Assembly (NCBI GenBank): GCA_023251835.1
Contig: JAHEXZ010000001.1
Coordinates: 1-43,219 of the forward strand
From: Bacteroidota bacterium
Lineage (GTDB): Bacteria > Bacteroidota > Bacteroidia > 2-12-FULL-35-15
Length of the DNA stretch: 43,219 nucleotides
Direction of reading: 5' to 3'
Shown: positions 23,585 to 43,219 of the stretch, piece after piece
Numbering within the stretch: the stretch's first letter is position 1
Layout of the letters: each line of letters begins with the position of its first letter
Notes under the pieces: generated by a model
Databases searched by the model: none
The model's input: only the letters and a program-made list of their open reading frames with translations
Told to the model about the DNA's origin: nothing
Made by a program: the position numbers and the translations under genes

Positions 23585-26500
23585 ATGATCTTTAATAAAA
23601 CAGTTTTAAATAAGGTTTCCATACTTTTTATTGCCTTTTTAATTCATTTCGCAGCCAGTGCACAGTTATCCGTTGACGGTACATTAACACCTGCACAATT
23701 AGTACAGAATATTTTATTAGGACCTGGTATAACCGTCAGTAATATTACATATACGGGAGTTGGTAATGCCAGAGGGACTTTTAATGGCTCTTCTTCCAAT
23801 ATCGGATTTAATTCTGGGGTTCTTCTTACCTGTGGAGATATCGTTAATGCCGTTGGCCCTAATAACACCAGTGGGGCATCCGTTTCAAATAGTTTACCCG
23901 GTGACCCGGATTTAGATATAATAATGTCTCCTACTATAAGCTATGATGCTACCATCCTTGAATTTGATTTTGTTCCTCTTTCAGATACTGTTAAATTTAG
24001 ATATGTATTCGGCTCCGAAGAATATATGGAATGGGTGAGCCCAACCCCTGGTGGTATTAATGATGGATTTGGCTTTTTTATAAGCGGACCCGGAATTAAT
24101 GGCCCATTCAGTAATAATGCTGAAAATATTGCCATTATACCAGGTACAACATTACCCGTTACTATGTATAACTTAAATCTGAACAATAATAGCGCATATT
24201 ATTTTGATAATGGTGATGGTTTTGGTACAGGAACCGCACCGGATGGTGCATCTGTACAATACGATGGATTTACAGTACCTCTGACCGCTATTGCTGCTGT
24301 GCAATGCGGTCAAACATATCATATTAAAATTGCCATTGGCGATGGAGGAGATGGTGTTCTTGATTCTGGGGTGTTTCTCGAAGCAGAGAGCTTTTCAAGC
24401 CCCGGTGTTAGCATTATTCCTCAGATTAGCTATGGCGGACAAAATGATTCCACGTTATTCGAAGGATGTGGTAATGCTTGTATATTATTTGTCAGAGGTG
24501 GAACACTTGCCGGTTCAGATACTGTTAACTTGGTAATAAGCGGAAGCGCTGTCAATGCTACTGATTATTATGATGATGCTGGCGGACCAGGTACTCCTGT
24601 TCCAAGCCAGATAATCTTCCTGCCTGGCGAGGATTCTGTTTCATTTTGTTTGACAGCCGTTTCTGACCTAAATACAGAAGGACTTGAATCAATTGTTCTT
24701 ACTATACCTGCTCACAGTGTTGGTACTTGTATACAGCCTGCTATTTCTTCTACCATTTATCTGAATGAATATGCCCCTATTGTTCTTACAACAAGTAATG
24801 ATACTGTTTTATGTAATTCTATTGCTCCTGTACAATTAATGGCCAATGTAACGGGTGGGATACCTCCATATACTTATTCATGGACTAATGGTGCAGGAAC
24901 AACCCCAAATCCTATCGTTAATCCAACAACAAATACAACCTATGTAATAACGGTAAATGATGCATGTAGCGGCTCTCCTGACCCCACTCCTGCTGTAATA
25001 GATAGCGTTAGCGTTTCAATAATTGCAATCCCTTCAATTACTTATACTGTAAGTTATGGCGGAACAAATGATTCTACTTTTTATGAGGGTTGCGGGCAAG
25101 CCTGTATCTGTTTTGTAAGGACAATAGGTATAACTCAATCGGCTACATATACATTAAACATTGCTGGTACAGCACAAAATGGAGTCGATTACAGTCCGGC
25201 ATTGCCTTCGCAGCTCGTCTTTGCCGCTGGACAGGATTCGCTGACCTATTGTATACAAGGTACAACTGATGGTTCAGGTGAAATAGCAGAAACTATTGTT
25301 TTGTCAATTGATACCACGGGCATTTGTAACACAAATGTTAATAACACCCTTTACATTGTTGATAATAATCCATTGCTGATAACAACGTCTGATACAATAC
25401 TATGCGATACTGTCGGTCTTATAACAATATCGGCTGGTGTAACAGGTGGTGTACCGCCCTATACGTATTCCTGGACAAATGGGGCAGGAACTGCTTCAAA
25501 CCCCACAGTCAATCCAACAGTAAATACTACGTATGTAGTTACCGTGAACGATGCCTGTAGCGCTTCTCCCGATCCTACACCTGCTGTAATTGATAGTGTA
25601 ACTGTTTCATTGCTTACAATTCCTGCAATTACAGTTACTGTTAGTTATACAGGAAGCACTAATCCTGTTTTCTATGAGGGGTGTGGTCAGGCCTGTATTT
25701 ATTTTGTACGAAGTCTGGGTATAGCTCAGGCTACTACTTATACCCTTGATATCGCAGGCACAGCTCAAAATGGTGTTGATTATAGCCCTGCATTACCTGC
25801 TCAGTTAGTCTTTGCTGCCGGCCAGGATTCCCTGTATTATTGTATACAAGCTATAGCAGATGGCACGGGAGAATCTTCAGAATCAATTCTTTTAACAATT
25901 GATACAACAAATGGTTTATGCGCTCTTAGTGCAACTCAAACACTTAATGTTGTTGAACCCGCTCCTCTTGATTTAAATGCAGGCAGTGATACCATCCTTA
26001 ACTGTGTAACCGGCCCTGTTAACCTGTTCGCAAATGCTACCGGAGGCATACCGCCATATACATATACATGGTCAAACGGAGCAGGTTCTGTGCCTACACA
26101 AACTGTTACACCTCCTTCAAGCACTACTTATTTTGTTACAGTTGCAGACGAATGTTCCGGCAGCCCCGATCCTACACCTGACATTTCAGATAGTATTCAG
26201 GTTATACTAAATATTCCAACTCCAATGACTGTAAATGCAGGAGAGGATGTAACCGCATGTCCTGATGATATTGTTAATTTAAGCGCAACAGCAAATGGAG
26301 GAGCCCTGCCTTATATATACTTGTGGACAAGTTCGGGTACTGACACAGTGAACTCTCCTAATACAGCAACTACAAGCCTTCTTGCAACAATTACCACTCA
26401 ATATAACATTTCTGTTACAGATAATTGTGGCAACTCTCAAGCTGACCAGGTTATGGTCAATGTTGAAACTAATTGCCTTTTGAATATTCCTAATATTATT

Positions 26501-26809
26501 AGTCCTGATAACCGTGGTTCTGCTTTAAATGAAACCTTTTATATCGAAAACCTGGATAGATTTCCGCCAAGCTCATTAGTAATATACAATCGTTTTGGGA
26601 ATAGGTTATACGAGTCTTCTAATTATCAAAACAATTGGAATGGAAGTAAATATGCTGATGGAACTTATTATTATGTGCTTACTGTTCCTGCTGCCGGTCA
26701 GGTTCTTGCAAAGGTGAAAGCCTCCAATCTATCGGACAGCTATAATGAAACTACAGCCGGTACTGATAAAGTGTTTTCAGGTTTTTTTCAAATAGTAAGG
26801 TCTAAATAA
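23585..26809 (+). CDS. Secreted choice-of-anchor L protein with repeated Calx-beta/Ig modules, T9SS type B
   Basis: The protein has 1074 residues with a signal peptide ending ASAQ. The choice-of-anchor L domain (about 27-265) is very close to that of the preceding gene, so the pair arose by tandem duplication. A two-part unit then recurs three times: a Calx-beta-like module opening with EGCGxAC (about residues 294, 501, 697) and an Ig-like module with GGxPPYTYxWxNGAG (about 423, 620, 819). A diverged fourth Ig module follows near 905. The C-terminus from about 966 is type B (NIISPDNRGSALNE, YNRFGNRLYES, NNWNGSKYADGTYYYVL). Copies 2 and 3 of the unit are more alike than copy 1, indicating internal duplication. 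It is presumably an extended surface adhesin. Confidence 0.9.
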   Translation: MIFNKTVLNKVSILFIAFLIHFAASAQLSVDGTLTPAQLVQNILLGPGITVSNITYTGVGNARGTFNGSSSNIGFNSGVLLTCGDIVNAVGPNNTSGASVSNSLPGDPDLDIIMSPTISYDATILEFDFVPLSDTVKFRYVFGSEEYMEWVSPTPGGINDGFGFFISGPGINGPFSNNAENIAIIPGTTLPVTMYNLNLNNNSAYYFDNGDGFGTGTAPDGASVQYDGFTVPLTAIAAVQCGQTYHIKIAIGDGGDGVLDSGVFLEAESFSSPGVSIIPQISYGGQNDSTLFEGCGNACILFVRGGTLAGSDTVNLVISGSAVNATDYYDDAGGPGTPVPSQIIFLPGEDSVSFCLTAVSDLNTEGLESIVLTIPAHSVGTCIQPAISSTIYLNEYAPIVLTTSNDTVLCNSIAPVQLMANVTGGIPPYTYSWTNGAGTTPNPIVNPTTNTTYVITVNDACSGSPDPTPAVIDSVSVSIIAIPSITYTVSYGGTNDSTFYEGCGQACICFVRTIGITQSATYTLNIAGTAQNGVDYSPALPSQLVFAAGQDSLTYCIQGTTDGSGEIAETIVLSIDTTGICNTNVNNTLYIVDNNPLLITTSDTILCDTVGLITISAGVTGGVPPYTYSWTNGAGTASNPTVNPTVNTTYVVTVNDACSASPDPTPAVIDSVTVSLLTIPAITVTVSYTGSTNPVFYEGCGQACIYFVRSLGIAQATTYTLDIAGTAQNGVDYSPALPAQLVFAAGQDSLYYCIQAIADGTGESSESILLTIDTTNGLCALSATQTLNVVEPAPLDLNAGSDTILNCVTGPVNLFANATGGIPPYTYTWSNGAGSVPTQTVTPPSSTTYFVTVADECSGSPDPTPDISDSIQVILNIPTPMTVNAGEDVTACPDDIVNLSATANGGALPYIYLWTSSGTDTVNSPNTATTSLLATITTQYNISVTDNCGNSQADQVMVNVETNCLLNIPNIISPDNRGSALNETFYIENLDRFPPSSLVIYNRFGNRLYESSNYQNNWNGSKYADGTYYYVLTVPAAGQVLAKVKASNLSDSYNETTAGTDKVFSGFFQIVRSK

Positions 26810-26858
26810 TCTGTTTAATCATTGAACCCTCTATCGCGTAATATGTAATAAATGAAAA

Positions 26859-29027
26859 ATGAAGTCCCTGCGCTGTTTCATTTTATTGTTTTTTTTATGC
26901 TCACTTAAATGCCTTGCTACGCATATTGTTGGTGGAGAAATTTATTACGATTATCTGGGTAGTAATAATTATAGAATTACATTAAAGCTTTACAGAGATT
27001 GTTATACTGGCCAGGCTCTATACGATGATCCTGCTACAATCTTCATTTTTAATTCTTCAGGAGTTTTTATTGATAGTGTTGAAATAGCTTTTCCTGGTTC
27101 TGATACTTTGCCTTCTACTATCAATAATCCTTGTTTTGTACCACCCACTAATGTTTGTGTGGAAGAAGCCATTTACCAGACAAACATAAATTTACCGCCT
27201 ATTTCAGGGGGATACAATATTGCTTATCAGCGCTGTTGCAGAAATAATTCAATCTTAAACATAACAACTCCGGGAGATGTTGGTTCCACGTATATGGCTC
27301 ATATACCGGATCCAACTTTAGCAGTCAATAATAGTAGTCCTCATTATGCCAGTTTTCCTCCCATTTTTATATGCTCGGGAGTGCCGTTAAGTTTCAATCA
27401 TTCTGCAATAGACCCTGATGGTGATTCCCTGCATTATGAACTATGCGATCCAATTACCGGGTTAGATGCCAATTGTCCTATTTTAGGTATACAGGCCGGT
27501 TCTGGATGCCCGGCTATTGCTTCACCCCCTCCTTATTCTGCAGTGCCATGGTCAAGCCCCTATAATGCCTCATATCCCCTCAGTTCATCCCCGGCATTAA
27601 GTATTGACCCTCAAACCGGTCTTATAACAGGAACCCCCAACATGGTCGGACAATGGGTTGTCGGAGTCTGTGTCAGTGAATACCGTAATGGCATATTGCT
27701 CGATGTAAATAAAAGAGATTTTCAGTTTAATGTATTAGATTGTCCCAACCTGCCTGTTGCATCAATCCCCGAGCAAATAGTGTTTTGTACAGGATATACT
27801 GTAAACTTTACCCAAAATAGTGTTAATGCGTTTAGCTACCATTGGGATTTTGGCGATCCTACAACTAACAATGATACCTCTAATAATAACTCTCCGGTAT
27901 GGACCTATGCCGATTCGGGCGTGTATACTGTGACTTTAGTTATTAATCCCGGCAGCCTATGCGTAGATACACAAACAACCGTTTTTTATATTTACCCTTT
28001 GCTCGCCCCTTCGTTTATCCCACCTCCCGGAGAATGTATATATGAGAACAGTTTTGATTTTAATGGAATTGGTACCTTTTCAGGAAATGGAACGTATATC
28101 TGGAATTTTGGAACATCAGCATCTCCTTCGGTATCCAATCAACAAAATCCTGTAGATATTGTTTTTGATTCGGCAGGAGTTCACCCGGTTACTTTTACTG
28201 TGAGCGAAAATGGTTGTGTTAAAAGTTATACTGATTCTGTTTATGTTTACCCCAAACCCAACGCATTATTTGGTGTGTCTGTGGAAACAGCTTGTGTCCT
28301 GAACCCAATTCAATTTATTGACAACTCTGTTTCTGCTTCACCACTAACCTACCTTTGGAATTTTGGGAACACAACCACATCATCAGTTCAAAATCCGGTA
28401 GTTGAATATACTACAGGTGGTTTGTATAACGTCAGCTTGGTGATCAATTCAGAGGATGGCTGCAAAGATACATTTCAATTGTCAGCTCCTTTAGATGTTA
28501 AACCATCACCAATTGCCGGTTTTAGCTTAACCCCAACAGTGGCTTCAATTTTTGATGCAGATATTTCAATAGTGGATCAAAGCCTATATGCTTCCAATTG
28601 TGAAACATTTTGGGGAGATGGTCTGCAATCACCCAATTGCGATTCAACTCATCATTACACTCTTCCCGGAACTTATACCGTGATGCAGGTGGTTGTCAAT
28701 GATGTAGCCTGTTATGATACGGCTTATGACGATGTTATTATTCAGCCTGAATATTTATTTTGGATACCCAACGCATTTACACCCGATAACAATGATTTGA
28801 ATGACAACTTTAAACCAACAATAGTAGGTGTGCATGATTACAGCTTTTTAATCCTTGACCGCTGGGGAACGAAAGTATTTGAAACGGATGATAGCAGCCA
28901 AGGATGGAATGGCTATTACAAAAACCGCCTATGTAAAAATGATGTATATGTATATAAAATCTCTTTCAAAGATGATGTTCAAAATGATTTTCATCAATTC
29001 ACCGGAAAAGTTACACTTATAAAATAG
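26859..29027 (+). CDS. Secreted multi-PKD protein with T9SS type B C-terminal domain
   Basis: The protein has 722 residues with a signal peptide ending KCLAT. An ATG at 26852 is in another frame. Residues 20-300 form the Bacteroidota-specific N-terminal region that begins HIVGGEIYYDYLGSNNYRIT and includes YRDCYTGQ, RCCRNNSI and an Ig-like stretch with DPQTGLITGTP. PKD-type modules follow: YHWDFGDP (about 327), YIWNFGTS (about 410), YLWNFGNT (about 497), and a degenerate one ending TFWGDGLQ. The type B sorting domain (WIPNAFTPDNNDLNDNFKP, LDRWGTKVFET, GWNGYYKN) fills the last 90 residues. It is the third gene of the cluster, 49 bp downstream of the second. Likely a surface or matrix protein. 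Confidence 0.9.
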   Translation: MKSLRCFILLFFLCSLKCLATHIVGGEIYYDYLGSNNYRITLKLYRDCYTGQALYDDPATIFIFNSSGVFIDSVEIAFPGSDTLPSTINNPCFVPPTNVCVEEAIYQTNINLPPISGGYNIAYQRCCRNNSILNITTPGDVGSTYMAHIPDPTLAVNNSSPHYASFPPIFICSGVPLSFNHSAIDPDGDSLHYELCDPITGLDANCPILGIQAGSGCPAIASPPPYSAVPWSSPYNASYPLSSSPALSIDPQTGLITGTPNMVGQWVVGVCVSEYRNGILLDVNKRDFQFNVLDCPNLPVASIPEQIVFCTGYTVNFTQNSVNAFSYHWDFGDPTTNNDTSNNNSPVWTYADSGVYTVTLVINPGSLCVDTQTTVFYIYPLLAPSFIPPPGECIYENSFDFNGIGTFSGNGTYIWNFGTSASPSVSNQQNPVDIVFDSAGVHPVTFTVSENGCVKSYTDSVYVYPKPNALFGVSVETACVLNPIQFIDNSVSASPLTYLWNFGNTTTSSVQNPVVEYTTGGLYNVSLVINSEDGCKDTFQLSAPLDVKPSPIAGFSLTPTVASIFDADISIVDQSLYASNCETFWGDGLQSPNCDSTHHYTLPGTYTVMQVVVNDVACYDTAYDDVIIQPEYLFWIPNAFTPDNNDLNDNFKPTIVGVHDYSFLILDRWGTKVFETDDSSQGWNGYYKNRLCKNDVYVYKISFKDDVQNDFHQFTGKVTLIK

Positions 29028-29037
29028 ACTAACAATT

Positions 29038-29314
29038 ATAACTGATGTTACGCAAAATTTATATCTAATTCAGAATATCTCTATATTTCCACCTGTCATT
29101 TCGAGCGCAGTGAGAAATCTTGTCAATCAATTGCAAAGATTTCTCTTCATGCTTTCAGCAGGATTCGAAATGACAATGATTATGATTATGAATTATTTAA
29201 AGCAGTCACTTTTATTGTCTTTTTGAGAAAATTACCCTTTATCAATTCTTTTGTCCATTACAAGTATAAAAGTCTATCATTTTTAAATCTTTTTCTTTGC
29301 GTAACATCAGTTAT
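29038..29314 (-). mobile_element. MITE-like element, copy 3, with intact terminal inverted repeats
   Basis: It spans 277 bp with perfect 20 bp ends, TATAACTGATGTTACGCAAA and its complement (outermost base at 29037/29315). If the repeat proper is ACTGATG...CATCAGT, the flanks read TATA on both sides, which could be a TA-type target duplication. That would suit IS630/Tc1-like enzymes, but this is inference. Like copy 2 it carries the start of the orphan-gene frame (now at its right end) and the nested TCATTTCGA hairpin. It is inverted relative to copy 2, and the two bracket 8.3 kb. Confidence 0.9.
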
Positions 29315-29321
29315 ACTGAGC

Positions 29322-29353
29322 GAATGAGTTTGCATTTCTATGCAAATTCATTC
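29322..29353. terminator. Inverted repeat after the T9SS cluster and MITE
   Basis: Arms of 14 bp (29322-29335, 29340-29353; GAATGAGTTTGCAT and its near complement, one mismatch) flank a TTCT loop. There is no clear T-run. From 29354 to 29546 I see nothing recognisable. Confidence 0.35.
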
Positions 29354-29546
29354 AGCCGAAGTATATCCCGAATTAAAGTTTTCCTTCGCTAAGAACAAAC
29401 TAACTATTTACTTGTCAATGTATTATCAATAGTTAATTGTCGATAATAAAAAGGCAATCAGCGTCATTTTTTACAATAATGCCGAAAAAGTAGTTCTTTA
29501 GCCTCAAAAAAATTGGAATACCTCTCTCAGATTATGATGCTTTACT

Positions 29547-29554
29547 TATATTTG
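29547..29554 (+). promoter_or_regulatory. -7 promoter element of the giant collagen-like gene
   Basis: TATATTTG is an exact TAnnTTTG match, 137 nt upstream of the proposed TTG start. It would give an untranslated leader of about 130 nt, long compared with the other genes here. Confidence 0.45.
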
Positions 29555-29691
29555 GCGCTTATTAAAAGTGAAAAATTGGCAGTCAATACACGGGCCTAAA
29601 AATGTGTTTTTGTAACCTTGGTGCTTATATAAGGGTATAATACCACGTTGTGGCTGATTCGTGTGTCTGTTAATGGTAAAAGCTGGTAGTT

Positions 29692-41181
<11,490 letters not shown>

Positions 41182-41241
41182 TCCTCATATATTTAAAGTC
41201 AAAAAGTTAAAAGTCAAAAATATAAAATACATTGTTAAGAG

Positions 41242-41271
41242 GCAGGTTTACTATGGTAAGCCTGCTTTTTT
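41242..41271 (+). terminator. Rho-independent terminator of the giant gene
   Basis: GCAGGTTTAC (41242-41251), loop TATG, GTAAGCCTGC (41256-41265), then six T. One G-U pair in a 10 bp stem. It separates the fibre gene from the isomerase gene, so the two are transcribed independently. Confidence 0.9.
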
Positions 41272-41348
41272 ATTCTTAGAGCGGAATAATTTTTCGTTAC
41301 TTTGTAATTGTAAATTTTACTATAAACAAAAACATGTATAAAATAATA

Positions 41349-42047
41349 ATGAAAAAATCATCCTTTTTAATAATAGTAATGCTCTTTTCTGTTGTGGGTT
41401 TTGCCCAAAAGTCTGCTGCAACAGGAGGTGGTGGGGTAGCGGATGTTAAGCTAAAGTCGGGTACGGATAGTATGCAATATATATTAGGTGCATACTTAGG
41501 TCAATATATTGGGAGTCATGGTTTTGTAATCAGTAATCCAACTTTGTTTAAAAAAGGAATGGATGATGTATTGTTGGGCAGACAAATGTTGATACATGCA
41601 GATAGTGTTCAGTCTATGATTAACAGGTATCAGCAATTTAGTGCTGCTGCACGTGGTAAGGAACAGGAAAAGGCAATGTTTGAACTGATAAAAAAAACAC
41701 CGGGAATAGGTGTTCTGCCCAGCGGGGTTTGTTATAATATTGTAAAAATGGGTACTGGTAAGCGTCCGCAATTAACAGATTCAGTAGAGTTGCATCTGAA
41801 AGGTTTTTTTTCTGATGGTAAATTGTTTGAAGATACTTACCCCAAGAATACTCCTTATAAAACATCACCTAATAGTGTAATACCCGGGATAAAAGAAATT
41901 TTGCAGATCATGCCTGCGGGTTCTATCTGGCGTGTATATATTCCATCAACACTGGCGTTTGGTGAAAAGGGGGTTCCGAATTTAATTCCTCCTTATTCTG
42001 CTTTAATATATGAGGTAGAATTGCTGAATGTGAAGGAGATGAAGTGA
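41349..42047 (+). CDS. Exported FKBP-type peptidyl-prolyl cis-trans isomerase
   Basis: The protein has 232 residues from the ATG at 41349, which puts the signal peptide (KKSSFLIIVMLFSVVGFAQ) at the terminus; the ATG at 41334 is an alternative. Residues about 35-125 are the helical FKBP N-terminal dimerisation domain (MQYILGAYLGQYIG, FKKGMDDVLLGRQM). Residues about 130-232 are the FKBP catalytic fold: GVCYNIVKMGTGKRP, DSVELHLKGFFSDGKLFEDTY, VIPGIKEILQIMPAGSIWRVYIPS, FGEKGVPNLIPPYSALIYEVELL. The usual aromatic pocket is partly kept. It probably helps fold exported proteins in the periplasm. It is next to the fibre gene, but a terminator lies between and the fibre has few Pro, so a dedicated role is unproven. 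Confidence 0.93.
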   Translation: MKKSSFLIIVMLFSVVGFAQKSAATGGGGVADVKLKSGTDSMQYILGAYLGQYIGSHGFVISNPTLFKKGMDDVLLGRQMLIHADSVQSMINRYQQFSAAARGKEQEKAMFELIKKTPGIGVLPSGVCYNIVKMGTGKRPQLTDSVELHLKGFFSDGKLFEDTYPKNTPYKTSPNSVIPGIKEILQIMPAGSIWRVYIPSTLAFGEKGVPNLIPPYSALIYEVELLNVKEMK

Positions 42048-42049
42048 TA

Positions 42050-42110
42050 CCCCTCCCCTTCTCCCCGAAATAAATTCGGGGCAAGCTCTCTCCCCAGGAG
42101 AGGGGTTTTT
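42050..42110 (+). terminator. Terminator-like palindrome
   Basis: CCCCTCCCC at 42050-42058 pairs imperfectly with GGAGAGGGG at 42097-42105, enclosing an inner CCCCGAA/TTCGGGG hairpin, followed by five T. It is related in sequence to the palindrome at 21217-21239. Confidence 0.7.
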
Positions 42111-42183
42111 ATCTGTTTGGCTGATTATTTATGCGAATATGTTACACAAACACATGTGCGTATTATTTTTTTGAATAATTTTT

Positions 42184-43219
42184 ATGTGGAAAAAAGTAGT
42201 ATTCGGAATTATTATAGCTGCTCTTATTTCGGGCGGAATATATTGGTTTACATATACGAAAGAGTTACATACACCTGTAAGTGAAGCTATTAATGCTATT
42301 CCGGGAAATGCAGCACTTATTTTTGAGAGCAAACAATCAAGGAGTACATGGAAAAAGTTATCTCAAACCAGTGTTTTATGGCAGGAATTGCTGGGGACGA
42401 AAGCTTTTTCCAGGCTTAATGCCCAGGCTCGTTATATTGATTCGCTGATTGGTTCTGATGCAGCTGTTTCAACGTTGCTGGATAACCATTCGTTATTCAT
42501 TTCTGCTCATGTTTCGGGGGCTACCACTTTTGACTTTTTATATGTATATAGTTTGCCGAACCTCACATATCAATCGCAGGTAAAAGATTTTTTTAAGAGA
42601 ATAAATAAAAATTCAGAACCTGTTTCGAGAACCTATGCTGGTGTTGATATCAGAACAATTTATTCGGATGCAGATTATAAAGATTCCCTGAGTTATGTGT
42701 TTTCAGAAGGTATTCTGATGATGAGCAGTAAACCAATGCTGGTAGAGGATGCTATTCGACAGCTTAAATCGGGTGTATCATTAATGAAAGACAAAAACTT
42801 CAGTAAGATAATAACTACTGCCGGAAAAAATGTGGATGCAAATGTATATATCAATTATAAAAGTTTTCCGGATATACTTACTCAGTTTATTTCACCTTCG
42901 ATGAAGCGGGAAATGAATATGATTCCGGATTTTGCAGATTGTTCCGGTTGGGATGTGGCAATAAAACCAAATGCAATTTCATTTAGTGGTTTTACGCAGG
43001 CAAATGATTCGGCAATTAATTTTTTGAATTTATTCAGAAAGCAGGAACCGAATGAAATAGAGTTAACGAAGGTTGTGCCTTCTAAAACAGCATTGTTGTT
43101 GTTTTTTGGTATTAGTAATATTAAACTATTTCACCGCGACTATAAAAATTATCTGAGCGCAACCCAGCAGTTGAAATTGCAAAGTTATGAGCATTATGTT
43201 GAAGGACTAGATAAAAAAT
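42184..43219 (+). CDS. Membrane-anchored DUF3352-like protein, 3' end outside window
   Basis: The frame is open from the ATG at 42184 to the window edge, 345 codons. An N-terminal anchor (KKVVFGIIIAALISGGIYWF) is followed by a large extracytoplasmic part. It opens with VSEAINAIPGNAALIFESKQ and continues with FSRLNAQARYIDSLIG, YVFSEGILMMSSKPMLVEDAIRQL, DANVYINYKSFPDIL and a GWDVAIKPNAISFSGF strand. This is the pattern of DUF3352-type proteins, where a periodic domain tests 'is this worth keeping' strands without catalytic residues; function is unknown. I base the family on overall pattern, not on a diagnostic motif. It starts about 75 bp after the terminator that follows the isomerase gene. 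Confidence 0.75.
   Translation, partial: MWKKVVFGIIIAALISGGIYWFTYTKELHTPVSEAINAIPGNAALIFESKQSRSTWKKLSQTSVLWQELLGTKAFSRLNAQARYIDSLIGSDAAVSTLLDNHSLFISAHVSGATTFDFLYVYSLPNLTYQSQVKDFFKRINKNSEPVSRTYAGVDIRTIYSDADYKDSLSYVFSEGILMMSSKPMLVEDAIRQLKSGVSLMKDKNFSKIITTAGKNVDANVYINYKSFPDILTQFISPSMKREMNMIPDFADCSGWDVAIKPNAISFSGFTQANDSAINFLNLFRKQEPNEIELTKVVPSKTALLLFFGISNIKLFHRDYKNYLSATQQLKLQSYEHYVEGLDKK

Overview
The window is AT-rich bacterial DNA from a member of the Bacteroidota, probably an environmental lineage of the Chitinophagales/Sphingobacteriales type. The evidence is several proteins with type IX secretion (T9SS) C-terminal sorting domains of type A and type B, 'choice-of-anchor L' and PKD domains, a TlpA-like thioredoxin lipoprotein, lipoproteins with typical lipoboxes, and TAnnTTTG promoter elements, the Bacteroidota form of the -7 box. 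No rRNA, tRNA or CRISPR was recognised.

Layout. 1-1.05 kb is a decayed accessory edge: a small orphan gene whose start lies in a mobile-element end, and a hipA fragment. 1.05-5 kb holds two divergent T9SS type A secreted proteins and a subtilase remnant. 5.2-11 kb is a run of gatB, a TlpA-like lipoprotein and an M1 peptidase with a barrel-like tail. A TPR/HTH regulator (11.3-13 kb) faces a uraD-uraH ureide operon. 14.07-15.37 kb is a mobile-looking patch: a lone lipoprotein gene between two 101-102 bp direct repeats that fold like integron attC sites, abutting the 3' remnant of an IS21-type istB. Then come a TrmH-family methyltransferase, an OmpA/TPR lipoprotein, a deoxynucleoside kinase overlapping folK, and a MacB/FtsX-type permease.

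20.4-29.3 kb is bounded by two 277 bp MITE-like elements in inverted orientation. Between them lie a small membrane protein gene and three consecutive secreted T9SS type B proteins, two of them tandem paralogues.

29.7-41.2 kb is one giant gene for a 3829-residue secreted collagen-like fibre. It has two Gly-X-Thr arms (496 and 469 triplets) joined by a 79-residue spacer domain and ends in a beta-repeat shaft and a glycine-rich tip resembling phage adhesin tips. It is the most unusual object here: Thr in nearly every Y position, alternating Arg/Lys and Asp triplets in a variable higher-order repeat, blocks of recently amplified 9 bp units, and apparently a TTG start. An exported FKBP-type isomerase gene and a truncated DUF3352-like membrane protein gene close the window.

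Together the genes describe a cell investing heavily in surface and secreted proteins, interspersed with core housekeeping genes and with small mobile elements and gene remnants in the gaps.
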